Part shown: positions 7,776 to 15,536 of the stretch, in pieces
How the letters are laid out: each line of letters starts with the position of its first letter
Position numbering within the stretch: the first letter of the stretch is position 1
Assembly: GCA_029978085.1 (NCBI GenBank)
Contig: JAPOJV010000020.1
Coordinates: forward strand, 1 to 34,716
Direction of reading: 5' to 3'
From: a bacterium
GTDB lineage: Bacteria > Planctomycetota > Planctomycetia > Pirellulales > UBA1268
Length of the DNA stretch: 34,716 nucleotides
Notes under the pieces: model-generated
The model's database searches: none
Seen by the model: only the letters and a program-made list of their open reading frames with translations
Told to the model about the DNA's origin: nothing
Program-made: the position numbers and the translations under genes

Positions 7776-8495
7776 ATGAACGTGCTCGAGTGCCCGCATT
7801 GCGGCCGACAGTTCCGCGCGGTGCCCGCCGTGATGGGCCGCACGATTCGCTGCCGAGGATGTGAGCGCACGTTTTTCGTGCCGGCGCATGGTCTGCCAAC
7901 CGCGGTTCGCATGGCGGCAGAACCTGCCCCAGACGCCGCCCTCGGAGGGATTTTCGAGGGTACGGCGGTTCGTTCCTGCCCCACGTGTGGGCATACGTTT
8001 GCCATGCAGCCGAGGCTCGCGGGAAAGGCGATCCGATGCCGAAAATGCAGAAGTACGTTTCGGGTGCTCAATGAAGCAGAGCGAGAGACGGCGGTCGAAG
8101 GGGTCAGGCTGCCCGAGGCCGTGCGGCCATCAGGCGGCCTCCGGCCGGCCGAACGTGAGGATTCAGAGCCAACGGCACCACGTACCGACGCCCCGGAGGA
8201 CGCCGGCGACGTCATCAACTCCGCGGAGGCCGAGCAGGCCGACCGTTCGCTGTGGCCGCCCGGCGTGTCGTCATTCCCCCGAAGGCTGAACCGCCGCTCC
8301 AGCAGTGGTTCCTCCGGCGGTTTCGGCGAACTGATCGCGGTGCTGGTGGGCGGGGTGCTCGCCTTTCCCGTCAGCCAGCTCGTCTGCTGGTGGGGCTTGG
8401 ACTGGGATCCCTTCGGCGTCGCCCGAAAGTTGCGGCCCGAACTGCAGTGGCTCGCACCCGAGCACCTCGTCGCCGACGCTCCCGAAACGAAATGA
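7776..8495 (+). CDS. Membrane-anchored protein with two zinc ribbons
   Basis: The protein has 239 residues. Two Cys4 ribbons of the same type are present: C6/C9/C26/C29 and C68/C71/C88/C91, each CPxCG then about 16 residues then RCxxC. A disordered, charged linker (about 100-180) follows, then one membrane helix (about 184-206) and a short C-terminal tail. The ATG at 7776 has AGAGAGG just upstream and was preferred to a start 27 nt earlier that lacks one. The stop overlaps the kinase start (ATGA), so the two are translationally coupled. The same ribbon pattern occurs inside that kinase, which suggests a shared interaction or redox/metal-sensing module. Function is unknown. Confidence 0.8.
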   Translation: MNVLECPHCGRQFRAVPAVMGRTIRCRGCERTFFVPAHGLPTAVRMAAEPAPDAALGGIFEGTAVRSCPTCGHTFAMQPRLAGKAIRCRKCRSTFRVLNEAERETAVEGVRLPEAVRPSGGLRPAEREDSEPTAPRTDAPEDAGDVINSAEAEQADRSLWPPGVSSFPRRLNRRSSSGSSGGFGELIAVLVGGVLAFPVSQLVCWWGLDWDPFGVARKLRPELQWLAPEHLVADAPETK

Positions 8496-10627
8496 ACCCA
8501 AGGACGACGCCCATGCCAGCCATCCGGTTTCCCGACGATGAGGCCGATGACGACCCGATCGGCGGCCGATACCTGTTTCTTTCCGACCTCGGCCAGGGAG
8601 GAATGGGAATCACCGCACGCTTCTGGGACACCGTCGAGGGGCGGCCGGTGGTGATCAAGCGTCCGCGGAAAGAGTTCATCGAGAAACCAGGCTTTTTGGA
8701 TCGCTTCGACCGCGAGGTGCGGCTGATGCGATCGCTGCATCACCCGCACATCGTGCCGATCATCGACGCCGGCTCGGGCCAAGACCTTCCCTTCATCGTG
8801 ATGCCGTTTCTCCCCGGCGGTTCGCTCTCGGTGCGGCGGCTGCGCGACGATCAGGGCCGGCCGCAGCCCAATATCCCGTCGATGCTGAAGCTCTGGCTGC
8901 CGGGCATCGCCGCCGCGCTCGACTACGTGCACGCCCAGGGGGCCGTGCACCGCGACGTGAAGCCGGCCAACATCTTCTTCGACGCATTCTGGCAGGCGTC
9001 GCTGGGGGATTTCGGCGTCGCGAAAATTCTGGACGACACGGGAGCCCTCGACAGGGAGCAGACGCTGACGGGCACCAACGTCGCGGTCGGCACCGAGTTT
9101 TACATGGGGCCGGAGCTGTTCGCACCGAAGCCCGTGCTCACCGGCGCGGTCGATCAATACGCGCTCGCCGTGCTCGTCTACGAGATGCTGTGCGGTCGCC
9201 GGCCCTTCAGCGGCGACACCGCCCACATCATCGTGGAAGTGACTTCGAAAGAGGCGCCACCGCTCGATCGGCGGCAGCCGGGGCTGCCGCCCAGGCTCGT
9301 GCAGGCCGTGCATCGCGGGCTCGCCAAGCGGCCCGGGGAGCGGTTCGCCAGCTGCACGGCATTTGCCCAGGCCGTCCTGGCCGACGTGCCGCCGATGGCG
9401 GACGAGCCCGGCGTGGCGAGGCTCGCGTGCCCGCAATGCGGCCACCTGATCAAGATCGCAACCAGCGACGCGGGCAAGCGGGGCCGATGCCCGAAGTGCA
9501 GCAAGCGGCTCGTGATCGCCGCCGACCTGTGCGCGCTCTGGACCCGCGACGAAGAGGCGATCGTGGCCGGCCAGCCGGCGACGCCCTGGCCGGTGGGCGA
9601 CGAGGCGACCCCTGCGCCGTCGGAGGAGAGCACGGCAGAGGAATCGGGGCCAATATTCAAGCCGCTCTCACGGCCGACGCCGCTGCCGCGGCGGAAACGG
9701 CAGTCGCGACTCCAGCGGCAATTGCGGATCATCGCGCTAGTGCTGCTCAATGTCGCGGGGGCGGCGTTCATCGGAGCCATACTCTTCGGTGATCTGGTGC
9801 GAAACTGGATGTATCCGCCTCCCCCACCGCCCGAGAGGCAGTTCGCGCTCGATCACGAGTCGCCTGTCCCTATTGAAAAGGAGAAGCTGAAGGTCTTTCC
9901 GCCGGTCGGGTGGCGGAGTGTGCCGCGGTCGAGTGATTGCCTGGTCACATTCGAACCGAAGGACGGAACGGGCGTGCCCCTGATTCGAGTGTTCAACGGC
10001 CCGCGTCCGGGCAACATGCCGAAGATCACGCCCCCACGAAAGCTCACGACACAGTCACGCGTCGTGACCGTGGGCGACCGCACGTTCCGCATCCAGGTGG
10101 CAGCGTTGGAGAATCAGGAAAAGGACGCGCAGAAACTTGCCGCGGTCGTGGCGAACGGGCTGCGGTTTTGGGGCGGCATGGAGCTTCCACGTGCGGCCAA
10201 GACAGGGTTGCAGACCGAGTATTTCAAGGACCGGAAGTTGCGGCATCGCATCGAGTTCTCGAACGTGACGCCCGAGATCTGCATGGATTGGGGGGACGGT
10301 CCGCCGGTGGCCGGCCTGCCTCCCGATCATTTTTCCGTTCGATGGACCGGCTTCATTCGGCCGCAGCGATCAGGATGGCACTGGTTCTGCGGCTACCGCG
10401 ACAACGGTCTGCGGCTGGCCGTGAACGGCGAGTTGCTCGTCGACGAGTGGAACGACCGCTGGGGTGATTACCGCGGCAAGGCAATATGGCTGGAAGAGAA
10501 CAAGGCGTATCCGATCCGAATCGAGCTGTACGATGCGGGGGGCGGTGCTGCGATCACGCTCCTCTGGCAGGGCGAGGTCGGCGAGCCCGAACTGGTGCCG
10601 AGCGACTGCCTGCGGCCGGGGTCGTAA
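8492..10627 (+). CDS. Transmembrane Ser/Thr protein kinase with zinc ribbon and PA14 domain
   Basis: The protein has 711 residues. The kinase domain (about 27-300) has Gly loop LGQGGMG (33-39), Lys56, HRDVKPAN (153-160), DFG (173-175) and a GPE motif (206-208), so it should be active. A Cys4 zinc ribbon (C313, C316, C333, C336) follows, then a basic linker, a membrane helix (about 412-432) and a proline stretch. Outside the membrane there is an uncharacterised region (about 450-565) and a PA14-type beta-barrel (about 573-707: WTGFIRP, GWHWFCGYRDNGLRLAVNGELLVD, YPIRIELYDAGGGAAITLLW). PA14 domains commonly bind carbohydrate, so envelope glycan sensing is a reasonable guess. The ATG at 8492 overlaps the upstream stop; an ATG at 8513 is the alternative start. 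Confidence 0.9.
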   Translation: MNPRTTPMPAIRFPDDEADDDPIGGRYLFLSDLGQGGMGITARFWDTVEGRPVVIKRPRKEFIEKPGFLDRFDREVRLMRSLHHPHIVPIIDAGSGQDLPFIVMPFLPGGSLSVRRLRDDQGRPQPNIPSMLKLWLPGIAAALDYVHAQGAVHRDVKPANIFFDAFWQASLGDFGVAKILDDTGALDREQTLTGTNVAVGTEFYMGPELFAPKPVLTGAVDQYALAVLVYEMLCGRRPFSGDTAHIIVEVTSKEAPPLDRRQPGLPPRLVQAVHRGLAKRPGERFASCTAFAQAVLADVPPMADEPGVARLACPQCGHLIKIATSDAGKRGRCPKCSKRLVIAADLCALWTRDEEAIVAGQPATPWPVGDEATPAPSEESTAEESGPIFKPLSRPTPLPRRKRQSRLQRQLRIIALVLLNVAGAAFIGAILFGDLVRNWMYPPPPPPERQFALDHESPVPIEKEKLKVFPPVGWRSVPRSSDCLVTFEPKDGTGVPLIRVFNGPRPGNMPKITPPRKLTTQSRVVTVGDRTFRIQVAALENQEKDAQKLAAVVANGLRFWGGMELPRAAKTGLQTEYFKDRKLRHRIEFSNVTPEICMDWGDGPPVAGLPPDHFSVRWTGFIRPQRSGWHWFCGYRDNGLRLAVNGELLVDEWNDRWGDYRGKAIWLEENKAYPIRIELYDAGGGAAITLLWQGEVGEPELVPSDCLRPGS

Positions 10628-10641
10628 AAAGATCCGGAAAC

Positions 10642-10714
10642 TACGCCCGGCAGGACTCGAACCTGCAACCCTCGGTTCCGAAGACCGATGCTCTATCCAT
10701 TGAGCTACGGGCGC
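10642..10714 (-). tRNA. tRNA-Arg (anticodon UCG)
   Basis: A 73-nt cloverleaf reads on the minus strand: 7-bp acceptor stem beginning GCGCCCG, D arm TAGCTCAATGGATAGAGC, anticodon stem TCGGT/ACCGA with loop CTTCGGA (anticodon TCG, codon CGA), and T arm GCAGG-TTCGAGT-CCTGC. The first pair is G1-U72, which is unusual. The discriminator is A73, and CCA is not encoded. Its 3' end lies 14 nt past the stop of the convergent PA14-kinase gene. Confidence 0.93.
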
Positions 10715-10902
10715 GTGTGCAGGAATCGTAACGGTTGCACCGGCCGGCTGGCAGGGGCCAATGCCGGCCGGCGGCCGCCGGGGCTTTGACCTGGCCCGCG
10801 CACGGAGCATACCTTCAATAGGGGCGTCGCCGCCGGCCGTTCTTTCCGGCCGTCCACGCCCGACATCTGCTCCCGTTCGCCCCCAGCCGCCGGCCCATCC
10901 CC
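10715..10902. other. Gap upstream of the FHA gene
   Basis: There is no gene in these 188 bp between the divergent tRNA and FHA genes. It is GC-rich with no clear hexamers. It must hold the promoters of the minus-strand tRNA and of the plus-strand FHA gene. Confidence 0.4.
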
Positions 10903-11571
10903 ATGGCCTTGATCACGCTTCGCGTGCTGCACGGTGCCGACCGCGGCAAGGTCTTCGAGCGGCTCCCCACGCCGGTCACGATCGGCCGCGAGGAGGGCAA
11001 CTCCATCCAGCTCAACGACGACCGGATCAGCCGCTTCCATCTCAAGATTCAGGACGACCACGACAAGATCGTGGCCACCGACCTCGAGAGCACCAACGGC
11101 ACGAGGGTGAACGGCGAGGAGATCCACGTGCGGATCGTCCGCAGCGGCGACATGATCGCCCTCGGCCGCTCGCTCCTGCTCGTCGGCTCCCATAGCGACA
11201 TCGACGAGCGGATCGCGGAGCTGGCACGGCGGCAGAAGGCGGCCGGCAGCGGCCACGAACTGCAGATGCGTGAGCGGATGGAGCGGATCGCCACGCACGA
11301 GTCGGACGTGATCGAGGACGTCGGCGACGTGCGGTCGCCGCTCCTGCCCGGCGGTCCGCCGCCCGTGCCCGGAAGACTGAGCCCCGCCCAGGCCGCCGAA
11401 CTCAGTGAGCTCCTCGAATACGTGCAGGGCGTGCTCCGGGGCGCGAGCGAATCGGCCGTGATGCGGCCGGGCCAGGAGCGGGTGGAGCTCGACTTCGCCG
11501 ACTGGCAGGGCGTGCTCGACCTCCAGGCCCGACTCGCCGAAATGCTCCGTGCGATCGGCGAGTCGCGGTAA
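10903..11571 (+). CDS. FHA-domain protein
   Basis: The protein has 222 residues. A complete N-terminal FHA domain (about 1-97) has IGR (27-29), SRFH (43-46) and STNG (63-66), the residues that contact phosphothreonine. The rest (about 98-222) is charged and helical, with a Gly/Pro linker (about 148-158) and a helical C-terminal segment. It has no signal peptide or membrane helix. It is a stand-alone adaptor for Ser/Thr phosphorylation. The two kinases of the island lie on the other side of the tRNA gene, but no direct link can be shown. The next plus-strand gene is dnaE, separated by a repeat-bearing gap, so an operon is not evident. Confidence 0.85.
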   Translation: MALITLRVLHGADRGKVFERLPTPVTIGREEGNSIQLNDDRISRFHLKIQDDHDKIVATDLESTNGTRVNGEEIHVRIVRSGDMIALGRSLLLVGSHSDIDERIAELARRQKAAGSGHELQMRERMERIATHESDVIEDVGDVRSPLLPGGPPPVPGRLSPAQAAELSELLEYVQGVLRGASESAVMRPGQERVELDFADWQGVLDLQARLAEMLRAIGESR

Positions 11572-11606
11572 ATCGCACCACCACTCCCTCGCAGCTCTCA
11601 AGAGGA

Positions 11607-11693
11607 AGGCGAGGGGGTCGGTGCACGCTCGAGGAGCATTGGACCGAGTTTTCGAGGTCCCGCGACGCGACGTGCACCGCCCCCGAGCCGGTC
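11607..11693 (-). repeat. 109-bp-family repeat, copy C (inverted, internally deleted)
   Basis: Reverse-complemented, this matches the copies at 29439-29547 and 31145-31253: GGCTCGGGGGCGGT at one end, GTCGCGGGACCTCGAA in the middle, and CACCGACCCCCTCGCC at the other end. It lacks about 22 internal bases and differs at several positions. It lies between the FHA gene and dnaE. Confidence 0.85.
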
Positions 11694-11728
11694 ATCACCG
11701 AGCCGGGTTTGCGGTAACCGGCATCCGG

Positions 11729-11734
11729 TACAAT
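11729..11734 (+). promoter_or_regulatory. Candidate -10 box for dnaE (TACAAT)
   Basis: TACAAT lies 25 nt upstream of the dnaE ATG, just past the repeat at 11607-11693. A TTTGCG at 11708-11713 is a weak and short-spaced -35. Prediction by eye. Confidence 0.35.
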
Positions 11735-11759
11735 CCGGCCTCCCTCGCGAGGCCCATGG

Positions 11760-14700
11760 ATGACCGCGCAGTCTTTCGTTCACCTGCATTGCCACAGCCA
11801 CTACAGCCTGCTGGACGGCGCGAGCCCCATCGACAGGCTCGTGTCGCGGGCCGCCGAACTGGGCATGAACGCCCTGGCGATCACCGACCACGGGAACCTC
11901 CACGGCGCGCTCGAGTTTTATCAGACCGCGAAGGCCGCGGGCATCAACCCGATCATCGGCTACGAGGCCTACATCGCCCCGGGCACCCGGTTCCAAAAGG
12001 ACGCCGGCAGCCAGAAGGATTCGAGCTACCACCTCACGCTGCTGGCCAAGGATCGCACCGGCTTCGCCAATCTCCTGCAGCTGGCCACGAAGGCCTACCT
12101 CGAAGGCTTCTACTTCAAGCCGCGGATCGACCGTGAGCTGCTCGAGCAGTATGGCGAGGGGATCATCTGCCTCTCCGGCTGCCTCTCGAGCGAGTTCAGC
12201 CGGTCGCTGATCGGCTCGTCGCGGGAGCAGCAGGCGTCGCTCGCCCAGGGCAAGGAGGTGGCGGGCTGGTTTCAGCGGACGTTCGGCGACCGCTACTTCA
12301 TCGAGATCCAGGACAACGGCCTCGACGTGCAGCGGCAGGTGACGGAGGCCGCCCTCGAGATCTCGAAGGAGCTCGGCATCCCGCCCGTCGCCACCTGCGA
12401 CTGCCACTACATCAACCGCGAGGACGCCGAGGCCCAGGACATCCTCTTGTGCGTCAACACCGGACGGTTCCGCAACGACGCCAGCCGGATGAAGATGGAC
12501 TCGAGCGAGTTCTATCTGAAGAGCCCCGCCGAAATGCATGCGGCGTTCGTCGGGCTCGACCGCGGGTTCGTGGGCGAGACGGTGAACCGCAGCCAGCAGA
12601 TCGCCGACTCCGTGGCGATCGAGCTCGACCTCGGCAAGCGACACTTTCCCGGCTTCGAGGTGCCCGGCGGCCTCACGGCCAGCCAGGAGCTGCGGCGGCT
12701 CTGCCTCGAAGGGCTCCGCGAACGGTATGCCCAGGTGCCGAAGCGCTGGGTCGATGACGCGATCGGCGGCGAACTGCACCAGACCGTGATGGATCGGCTC
12801 GACCGCGAGCTCGGCGTGATCGACACGCTCGGCTTCGCCAGCTACTTCCTCATCGTCTGGGACTTCGTGCGGCACGCCCGCGAGAAGGGCATCCCCGCGG
12901 CGGCCAGAGGCTCGGGCGTGGGTGCGCTCGTGGCCTACTCGCTCTACCTCTCGCACGTCTGCCCGCTGGAGTACGACCTGCTCTTCGAGCGGTTCCTCGA
13001 CGTGAACCGCCGCGAGGCGCCCGATATCGACATCGACTTCTGCAAGGAGCGGCGCGGCGAGGTCATCGAGTACGTCAAGAAGAAGTACGGCGAGGCCAAC
13101 GTCGCCCAGATCGGCACGTTCGGCACGCTGGCGGCCCGGGCCGCGATCCGCGACGTTGGCCGGGCGCTGGGCATGCCGCTGCCGCGGGTGGACCAGATCG
13201 TGGCCCTCGTGCCCGATCAGCTCGGCATCTCGCTCGACGAGGCGGTGGCCCCCGGCTCGCAGCTGGCCGAGGCCTGCGAGGCCGACGCGGAGGTGCGGGA
13301 GCTCGTGAGCCTCGCCCAGCGGATCGAGGGGCTCGCCCGCAACGTGGGCACCCACGCCGCCGCCGTCGTGATCGCCGACCGGCCGCTCGTGGAATACGTG
13401 CCGCTCCAGCGGGTGACGGGCAAGGAGGAAGTGATCACGCAGTGGGCCATGGGCGACGTCGAACGCGCCGGCCTCATGAAGATGGACTTCCTCGGCCTCC
13501 GCTATCTCACGGTCGTCGCGAAGACGCTCGACATCATCGAGGCCACGCGGGGCCAAAGGCCCGATCCGTTCGCGTTTCCACTCGACGATGCCGAGACGTT
13601 CGCCACGCTCTGCCGCGGCGAGACGAAGGGCATCTTTCAGCTCGAAAGCGGCGGCATCCGCGATCTGCTCCAGCGGATGAAGCCCGACCACTTCCTCGAC
13701 ATCGTGGCCGTCAACGCCCTCTACCGGCCGGGGCCGCTCGAAGGGGGCATGGTCGATGAATACGTCAACGTGAAGCACGGCCGTAAGCGGGCGGAGTTTC
13801 TCCATCCCGTGATGAAGGACGTGCTCGGCGAGACGCACGGCGTGATGGTCTACCAGGAGCAGGTGATGCGGATCCTGGAGCGGCTCGGCGGCATCGAGCT
13901 GTCCAGCGCGTATACCTGCATCAAGGCCATCAGCAAGAAGAAGCTGGAGATCATCGCCGCCTTCCGCGAGCAGTTCGTGGCCGGAGCCCAGGCCAAGGGG
14001 CTCTCGAAGCAGCAGGCGGAGGAGGTCTTCGCGCTCATCGAGAAGTTCGCCGGCTACGGCTTCAACAAGAGCCACTCCACGGCCTACGCCCTGCTCGCCT
14101 GGCAGACGGCCTACCTGAAGACGCACTACGCCAAGGAGTTCATGGCCGCGCTCCTCTCCGGCGACATCACGGGACGCAACTTCAAGAAGAAGGACTCGCT
14201 CGTCGAGCACATCGAGGACTGCCGCCGAATGGGCATCGACGTGGCGCCCGCCGACGTGAACGCGTCGATGGCGGACTTCTCGGTGAGCGACGGCAAGATC
14301 CGCTTCGGCCTGGCCGCGATCAAGGGCTGCGGCGTGCAGGCATCCGAGGCGATCGCCGCGGAGCGGGCCAAGGCCGGGCCGTATCGCGACCTGCATGACT
14401 TCTGCGGCCGGCTCGATCCGTCGGTCGTCAACAAGACGGCGATCGAGAACCTCGCGAAGGCCGGCGCCCTCGACGCGCTCGGCAGCCATCGCGGGGCCCT
14501 GCTCGCCGGCGTGGAGCGGGCGATGGCGGCGGGCGCGGCGCAGCTCGCCGACAAGAAGAGCGGCCAGAAGAACCTGTTCGCGGCCTTCGACGAGCCGGCG
14601 CCAGCCGCTGCGGCCACGCCCGCGGCGACCGCGGTGGCCGACGTGCCGCCGCTCTCCGATCTCGAGATGCGGTCGTTCGAGAAGGAGGTGCTCGGCTACT

Positions 14701-15398
14701 ACGTGCACAGCCATCCGCTCGCCGAGCACAAGGAACTGCTCGACACCGTCTGCACGCACACGACGTCGGGCCTGGGGGCGGTGAAGGCCAAGGGGGACGT
14801 GCTGATCGGCGGCCTCGTGGCGGCGCTCAAGCTCTCCAACACGAAGCAGCCGCGGCCCGGTTCGACGCACACCCGCTACGCGATGTTCGACCTCGAGGAC
14901 ATGGACGGGCTCGTGCGGTCGATCTGCTGGCCGGAGGACTACGCCCGGCTCGGCGACCACATCGTGGCCGATGCCGTGATCCTCGTGGCGGGATCGATCG
15001 ACCGCCGCGCCGGCAGCGAGGAGACGAACCTCGTCGTCAACGAAATCGTGCCCGTGGCCGAGGTCTGGCGGCTGCCGGCCCGGAGCGTGACGCTGAAGGT
15101 GAGCGAGGCCGACCATGGCCCCGATCTTCTCGACCGGCTGGCCGAGGTCGTGCGACGGCATCCGGGCAAGGTGCCGCTGCGGCTCGTGCTCGACCTGGCG
15201 GACGGTACGCGGGTGCTCATGGAGGCCGACCGACATGCCGTGGCCTGGAACGCAGACCTGCACCGCGAGATCGTGGGGCTGTTGGGGCCGGGGTGCGTGC
15301 GGGCGGCCCTGTCGGCCGGCGGGGGCCGGCGTCAGGCCGACGAAGGGGGGCGGGGTCGCCGGGAGTTTGCCGGACGGGCCGGGGCCGGGGCGCGGTAG
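11760..15398 (+). CDS. dnaE: DNA polymerase III subunit alpha
   Basis: This 1212-residue protein is the replicative DNA polymerase catalytic subunit. The N-terminal PHP domain begins FVHLHCHSHYSLLDG (HLHCHS at 8-13) with ITDHGNLHGALEF. The polymerase core has PDIDIDF with aspartates at 424 and 426, and a third aspartate at about 576 (KMDFLGLRYL), matching the E. coli DnaE triad. The thumb/fingers motif FNKSHSTAYALLAWQTAYLK follows, then helix-hairpin-helix and OB-fold regions (VLIGGLVAALKLS...). The PHP metal-site residues look intact in the part I can align, so proofreading by the PHP domain is possible. The last 30 or so residues are a Gly/Arg-rich tail. The length is normal for DnaE1. It is probably transcribed alone. 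Confidence 0.97.
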   Translation: MTAQSFVHLHCHSHYSLLDGASPIDRLVSRAAELGMNALAITDHGNLHGALEFYQTAKAAGINPIIGYEAYIAPGTRFQKDAGSQKDSSYHLTLLAKDRTGFANLLQLATKAYLEGFYFKPRIDRELLEQYGEGIICLSGCLSSEFSRSLIGSSREQQASLAQGKEVAGWFQRTFGDRYFIEIQDNGLDVQRQVTEAALEISKELGIPPVATCDCHYINREDAEAQDILLCVNTGRFRNDASRMKMDSSEFYLKSPAEMHAAFVGLDRGFVGETVNRSQQIADSVAIELDLGKRHFPGFEVPGGLTASQELRRLCLEGLRERYAQVPKRWVDDAIGGELHQTVMDRLDRELGVIDTLGFASYFLIVWDFVRHAREKGIPAAARGSGVGALVAYSLYLSHVCPLEYDLLFERFLDVNRREAPDIDIDFCKERRGEVIEYVKKKYGEANVAQIGTFGTLAARAAIRDVGRALGMPLPRVDQIVALVPDQLGISLDEAVAPGSQLAEACEADAEVRELVSLAQRIEGLARNVGTHAAAVVIADRPLVEYVPLQRVTGKEEVITQWAMGDVERAGLMKMDFLGLRYLTVVAKTLDIIEATRGQRPDPFAFPLDDAETFATLCRGETKGIFQLESGGIRDLLQRMKPDHFLDIVAVNALYRPGPLEGGMVDEYVNVKHGRKRAEFLHPVMKDVLGETHGVMVYQEQVMRILERLGGIELSSAYTCIKAISKKKLEIIAAFREQFVAGAQAKGLSKQQAEEVFALIEKFAGYGFNKSHSTAYALLAWQTAYLKTHYAKEFMAALLSGDITGRNFKKKDSLVEHIEDCRRMGIDVAPADVNASMADFSVSDGKIRFGLAAIKGCGVQASEAIAAERAKAGPYRDLHDFCGRLDPSVVNKTAIENLAKAGALDALGSHRGALLAGVERAMAAGAAQLADKKSGQKNLFAAFDEPAPAAAATPAATAVADVPPLSDLEMRSFEKEVLGYYVHSHPLAEHKELLDTVCTHTTSGLGAVKAKGDVLIGGLVAALKLSNTKQPRPGSTHTRYAMFDLEDMDGLVRSICWPEDYARLGDHIVADAVILVAGSIDRRAGSEETNLVVNEIVPVAEVWRLPARSVTLKVSEADHGPDLLDRLAEVVRRHPGKVPLRLVLDLADGTRVLMEADRHAVAWNADLHREIVGLLGPGCVRAALSAGGGRRQADEGGRGRREFAGRAGAGAR

Positions 15399-15536
15399 GC
15401 TGCATATCCGTCACAGCCGTACCGGTCGGTCGCGGCCACGGCTGAATCGGTAGGTGTGGCCGGCAATCCCCCGCAAGCGTTCGCCGCAGCGACGCCGAAT
15501 CAACAAGAGAATGCGCGTTCTCTCTGGAACTCTGCC

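Noticed and set aside
11598-15263. Very long open frame antisense to dnaE (about 1220 codons)
   Set aside because: It mirrors the strong third-position GC bias of dnaE and has low-complexity Ala/Arg/His/Glu composition. dnaE itself has full family motifs.
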